Below, piece by piece: positions 14,279 to 16,873 of a stretch of 16,873 nucleotides of DNA. The notes beneath the pieces are model-generated. The model was not told the origin of the DNA. It did no database searches and saw only the letters and a list, made by a program, of their open reading frames with translations. The DNA is from JBGPFS01 sp041483455. GTDB taxonomy: Bacteria; Chloroflexota; Limnocylindria; Limnocylindrales; CSP1-4. A program made the position numbers and the translations under genes. Every line of letters begins with the position of its first letter. Positions within the stretch are counted from its first letter, which is position 1. The stretch spans positions 1 through 16,873 of the forward strand of contig JBGPFS010000031.1 in NCBI GenBank assembly GCA_041483455.1, in the 5' to 3' direction.

Positions 14279-15567
14279 TGGAGGGCTCTACGACCCTCGG
14301 CGGCGTCGCCGAGCTCGTCCGCCGGGCGGAGGACCTGTTCCCGGGCGGCGTGAACAGCCCGGTCCGGGCGTTCCGATCGGTCGGCCGTGCGCCGCTCGTC
14401 CTCGACACCGGGCAGGGGCCGCGGGTCCGCGACGCCGACGGCCGCTGGTACGTGGACTACATCGGCGCCTGGGGACCGGCGATCCTGGGCCACGCCGACC
14501 CCGAGGTCGTCGAGGCGGTCCGCGCCGCCGCCCTCCACGGGTTCGCCCTCGGGGCCACGTCGCCCGGCGAGATCGAGCTCGGCGAGGCGATCCGGGCCGC
14601 GATGCCCTCGCTCGAGCGGCTGCGCTTCACGTCATCGGGCACCGAGGCGGCGATGAGCGCGCTCCGGCTGGCCCGGGGCGCGACGGGTCGGGATCTCGTC
14701 CTCAAGTTCGCCGGCGGCTACCACGGCCACTCGGACGGCCTCCTCGTCGAGGCGGGTTCGGGCCTGGCCACGCTCGCGATGCCGGGCAGCGCCGGCGTCC
14801 CCGGCCAGGTCGCCGCGGCCACGATCGTCGTCCCGTTCAACGACCTCGGCGCGGTCCGACTGGCATTCGAAACGCACCCCGGCCGGATCGCGGCGGTGAT
14901 CGTCGAGCCGGTCGCCGCGAACGTCGGGGTCATCCCGCCGGCCGCGGGCTTCCTGGCCGGTCTCCGTGCGGTGACCGCGGCGGACGGCGCCCTGCTCATC
15001 TTCGACGAGGTGATCACCGGGTTCCGGGTCGCCCACGGCGGCGCCCAGGCTCGCTACGGGGTCCGGCCCGACCTGACGGTCCTGGGCAAGATCATCGGCG
15101 GTGGCCTGCCGGTCGGCGCCTATGGCGGCCGACGCGACCTGCTCGAGCTCGTGGCCCCGCTCGGTCCGGTCTACCAGGCCGGCACGCTCTCGGGCCACCC
15201 GCTCACGATGGCCGCCGGTGCGGCGACCCTCCGCCAGCTCGACGCCATTCGCTACGACGAGCTCGAGGCGACGGGCGCGGCCCTCGAGGCCGGCCTGCGG
15301 GCGGCCGCGCTCGAGGCGGGACGGGAGCTGGGGTTCGCGCGCGTGGGTGCGCTCCTGACCGTCTTCTTCCGACCCGGCGCCCCGACGACCACGGCCGAGG
15401 CGATGGCCTCGGATCGTGAGGCTTTCGCCCGGTTCTTCGGTGCGATGCTCGACCAGGGCATCCTCCTGCCGCCGTCCCAGTTCGAGGCCTGGTTCGTCTC
15501 GCTCGCCCACGACCCGGCCGTGGTCGAGGAGACCGTTGCCGCGGCACGCCGGGCGTTCCTGGCATGA
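14278..15567 (+). CDS. hemL: Glutamate-1-semialdehyde 2,1-aminomutase
   Basis: This is a 429-residue PLP enzyme of the class-III aminotransferase fold, the usual length for GSAM. It moves the amino group of glutamate-1-semialdehyde to give 5-aminolevulinate. The PLP lysine is K271 (VLGKIIGGGLPVGAYGG), and the cofactor aspartate lies in FDEVITGFRVAHGG. The N-terminus AEDLFPGGVNSPVRAFRSVG and the segment SSGTEAAMSALRLARG are highly characteristic. HemL accepts the unstable product of HemA, so the two are expected to act together. Their presence shows that 5-aminolevulinate is made by the C5 route and not by ALA synthase. The start ATG shares one base with the hemB stop (TGATG). Confidence 0.97.
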   Translation: MEGSTTLGGVAELVRRAEDLFPGGVNSPVRAFRSVGRAPLVLDTGQGPRVRDADGRWYVDYIGAWGPAILGHADPEVVEAVRAAALHGFALGATSPGEIELGEAIRAAMPSLERLRFTSSGTEAAMSALRLARGATGRDLVLKFAGGYHGHSDGLLVEAGSGLATLAMPGSAGVPGQVAAATIVVPFNDLGAVRLAFETHPGRIAAVIVEPVAANVGVIPPAAGFLAGLRAVTAADGALLIFDEVITGFRVAHGGAQARYGVRPDLTVLGKIIGGGLPVGAYGGRRDLLELVAPLGPVYQAGTLSGHPLTMAAGAATLRQLDAIRYDELEATGAALEAGLRAAALEAGRELGFARVGALLTVFFRPGAPTTTAEAMASDREAFARFFGAMLDQGILLPPSQFEAWFVSLAHDPAVVEETVAAARRAFLA

Positions 15568-16694
15568 CCGAGCCGACCTCCGTCCTCCCGGTGCCGAGCC
15601 CCCTGCCGCTCGCGCGGGCCGGCGTGGGTGATCCGGCCGTCGCAGCCGACCCGGGCGACCCGGCCGCAACGCGCTACCTGCGAGCGACCCGCCGCGAGCC
15701 GGTCGACGCGACCCCCGTCTGGTTCATGCGCCAGGCCGGGCGGGCCCTGCCCGAGTTCCGGGCGATCCGGGCCGCGGCCACGCTCGTCGAGATCACCCGC
15801 GACCCTGCGACCTGCGCGGAGGTGACCCTCCAGCCCGTCCGCCACCTCGGGGTCGACGCGGCGATCCTGTTCGCCGACATCACGACTCCGTTCAGCGGCC
15901 TCGGCGTCCCGTTCGAGATCAAGCCGGGGATCGGCCCCGTCGTGGAGCACCCGGTCCGCACGGCGGCCGACGTCGCGGCCCTCCGCCCGTTCGAGCCCGA
16001 GGCGGCCGTCGGGCCGCTCCTCGAGGCGATCCGGCTCATCCGGGCCGCCTCGCCGGTGCCGCTCATCGGGTTCGCGGGCGCGCCGTTCACCCTCGCCTGC
16101 TACCTCATCGAGGGCGGGCCCTCCCGCGAGTTCCTCCGGACGAAGGCGTTCATGCACGCCGAGCCCGATGCCTGGTCGGCGCTCATGGAGGCGCTCGTCG
16201 CGATGACGGTCCGCTACCTGGGCGCCCAGGTGGCCGCCGGGGCACAGGCGGTCCAGCTGTTCGACTCGTGGGTCGGCGGTCTCGGGCCGCGCGACTACGA
16301 ACGGAGCGTCGGGCCGTGGATGGGCCGCCTGTTCGAAGGGCTGGCCCCGCTGGGCGTCCCGAGCACCCACTTCGGGGTCGGTACCGCCGGCCTCCTCCGC
16401 CTCCAGGCGGCCGCGGGCGGCGACGTCATCGGGCTCGACTGGCGGATCGCCCTCGACGAGGGCTGGGCGCTGGTCGGCGACCGGGCGGTCCAGGGCAACC
16501 TCGACCCGGCTCTCCTCCTCGGCCCGTTCGAGTCCGTCGCGGAGACCGCCCGCTGGATCCTGGACCTGGCCGACGGACGGCCGGGCCACGTGTTCAATCT
16601 CGGCCACGGGGTCCTGCCCGAGACCGACCCGGACGACCTCCGCCGCCTGGTGGACCTCGTCCATGCCCACCGGCTCCGAAGGAGCGTCCGATGA
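15564..16694 (+). CDS. hemE: Uroporphyrinogen decarboxylase
   Basis: This is a 376-residue enzyme that removes four acetate carboxyls from uroporphyrinogen III to give coproporphyrinogen III. Signatures are WFMRQAGRALPEF (residues 53-65; most homologs have RQAGRYLPEY), the catalytic aspartate D105 in LFADITTPFSGLG, and Y180 in FTLACYLIEGG. Further matches are QLFDSWVGGLGPRDY, LDWRIALDEGW and VFNLGHGVLPETDPD near the end. It carries about 40 extra N-terminal residues, rich in Pro and Ala, of unclear use. The true start could be slightly downstream, but the ATG at 15564 overlaps the hemL stop (ATGA) as at every other junction here, so it is preferred. Confidence 0.95.
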   Translation: MTEPTSVLPVPSPLPLARAGVGDPAVAADPGDPAATRYLRATRREPVDATPVWFMRQAGRALPEFRAIRAAATLVEITRDPATCAEVTLQPVRHLGVDAAILFADITTPFSGLGVPFEIKPGIGPVVEHPVRTAADVAALRPFEPEAAVGPLLEAIRLIRAASPVPLIGFAGAPFTLACYLIEGGPSREFLRTKAFMHAEPDAWSALMEALVAMTVRYLGAQVAAGAQAVQLFDSWVGGLGPRDYERSVGPWMGRLFEGLAPLGVPSTHFGVGTAGLLRLQAAAGGDVIGLDWRIALDEGWALVGDRAVQGNLDPALLLGPFESVAETARWILDLADGRPGHVFNLGHGVLPETDPDDLRRLVDLVHAHRLRRSVR

Positions 16695-16873
16695 CCGCCG
16701 AGGCTGTCCTCCTCATGGCCTACGGGAGCCCCGACCGCCTCGACCAGGTAGAGGCCTACTACACCGATATCCGACGGGGCAGCCCACCCCCGGCGCCGTT
16801 GCTCGAGGAGCTCCTCGACCGCTACCGCGCGATCGGCGGCGGCTCGCCGCTGTCGCGGATCGTCGAGGCCCAG
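16691..16873 (+). CDS. hemH: Ferrochelatase, N-terminal fragment (cut by window end)
   Basis: The first 61 codons are visible. The sequence contains AVLLMAYGSPDRLDQVEAYY, then TDIRRGSPPP, and ends with RYRAIGGGSPLSRIVEAQ. This matches the start of Gram-positive-type ferrochelatases, which insert iron into coproporphyrin III (CpfC) or protoporphyrin IX. Which substrate is used cannot be decided, because the window ends before any oxidase, HemQ or HemN gene would appear. The ATG overlaps the hemE stop (ATGA), so it continues the operon. Confidence 0.9.
   Translation, partial: MTAEAVLLMAYGSPDRLDQVEAYYTDIRRGSPPPAPLLEELLDRYRAIGGGSPLSRIVEAQ

Noticed and set aside
12766..15567. A 933-residue ORF ending with HemL
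   Set aside because: The stretch before 14278 is an Arg/Pro-rich shadow of hemCD and hemB; hemL starts at 14278 with the classic GSAM N-terminus.
1..16873. CRISPR arrays, insertion sequences, tRNA or rRNA genes, phage genes
   Set aside because: No regularly spaced repeats, transposase motifs, terminal inverted repeats or tRNA-like cloverleaf sequences were seen; the HTH protein is excisionase-like only in fold and has no integrase neighbour.

Overview
The window reads as a high-GC bacterial chromosome segment in which every gene lies on the + strand. It holds two linked themes: making and maturing c-type cytochromes, and making heme. Gene content (System II cytochrome c maturation, a PCYCGC lipoprotein, C5-pathway heme genes with a fused HemC-HemD, a ferrochelatase start of Gram-positive type) and the very high GC suggest a Chloroflexota-like or other high-GC monoderm-related lineage. 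This assignment is inference from gene style only; no rRNA or marker phylogeny is available here.

Region 1 (1-2045) is the 3' part of an exported multiheme cytochrome. It shows five CXXCH sites and one odd CX3CH site, followed by three tandem beta-sandwich-type repeats of about 100 residues. A perfect 10-bp inverted repeat directly after its stop codon is a likely terminator. A second, separate perfect palindrome (2103-2122) lies in the promoter region of the next operon.

Region 2 (2286-9372) is a seven-gene cluster for cytochrome c maturation: a PCYCGC-motif lipoprotein, a membrane-anchored TPR protein with a degenerate J-like head, CcdA, ResB/Ccs1, CcsB/ResC, a TlpA/ResA-type thioredoxin, and a membrane-anchored decaheme cytochrome with a NapC/NirT-type start. 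CcdA and the thioredoxin would keep the apocytochrome cysteines reduced. ResB-CcsB would export and ligate heme. The decaheme protein is a plausible main client and a probable quinol-linked electron exit.

Region 3 (9373-9520) is a short control region with a repeated hairpin (candidate terminator) and two tandem copies of an operator-like sequence, one of them a perfect palindrome.

Region 4 (9476 or 9521 to 16873) is a regulator-led heme operon: MerR/excisionase-type HTH protein, hemA, hemC-hemD fusion, hemB, hemL, hemE, and the first 61 codons of hemH. Every junction overlaps by 1-4 bases (ATGA, GTGA, TGATG), so the enzymes are very probably translationally coupled. The pathway runs from glutamyl-tRNA to uroporphyrinogen III, then to coproporphyrinogen III and on toward metal insertion. 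The juxtaposition suggests that heme supply and heme-protein assembly are physically linked in this genome.
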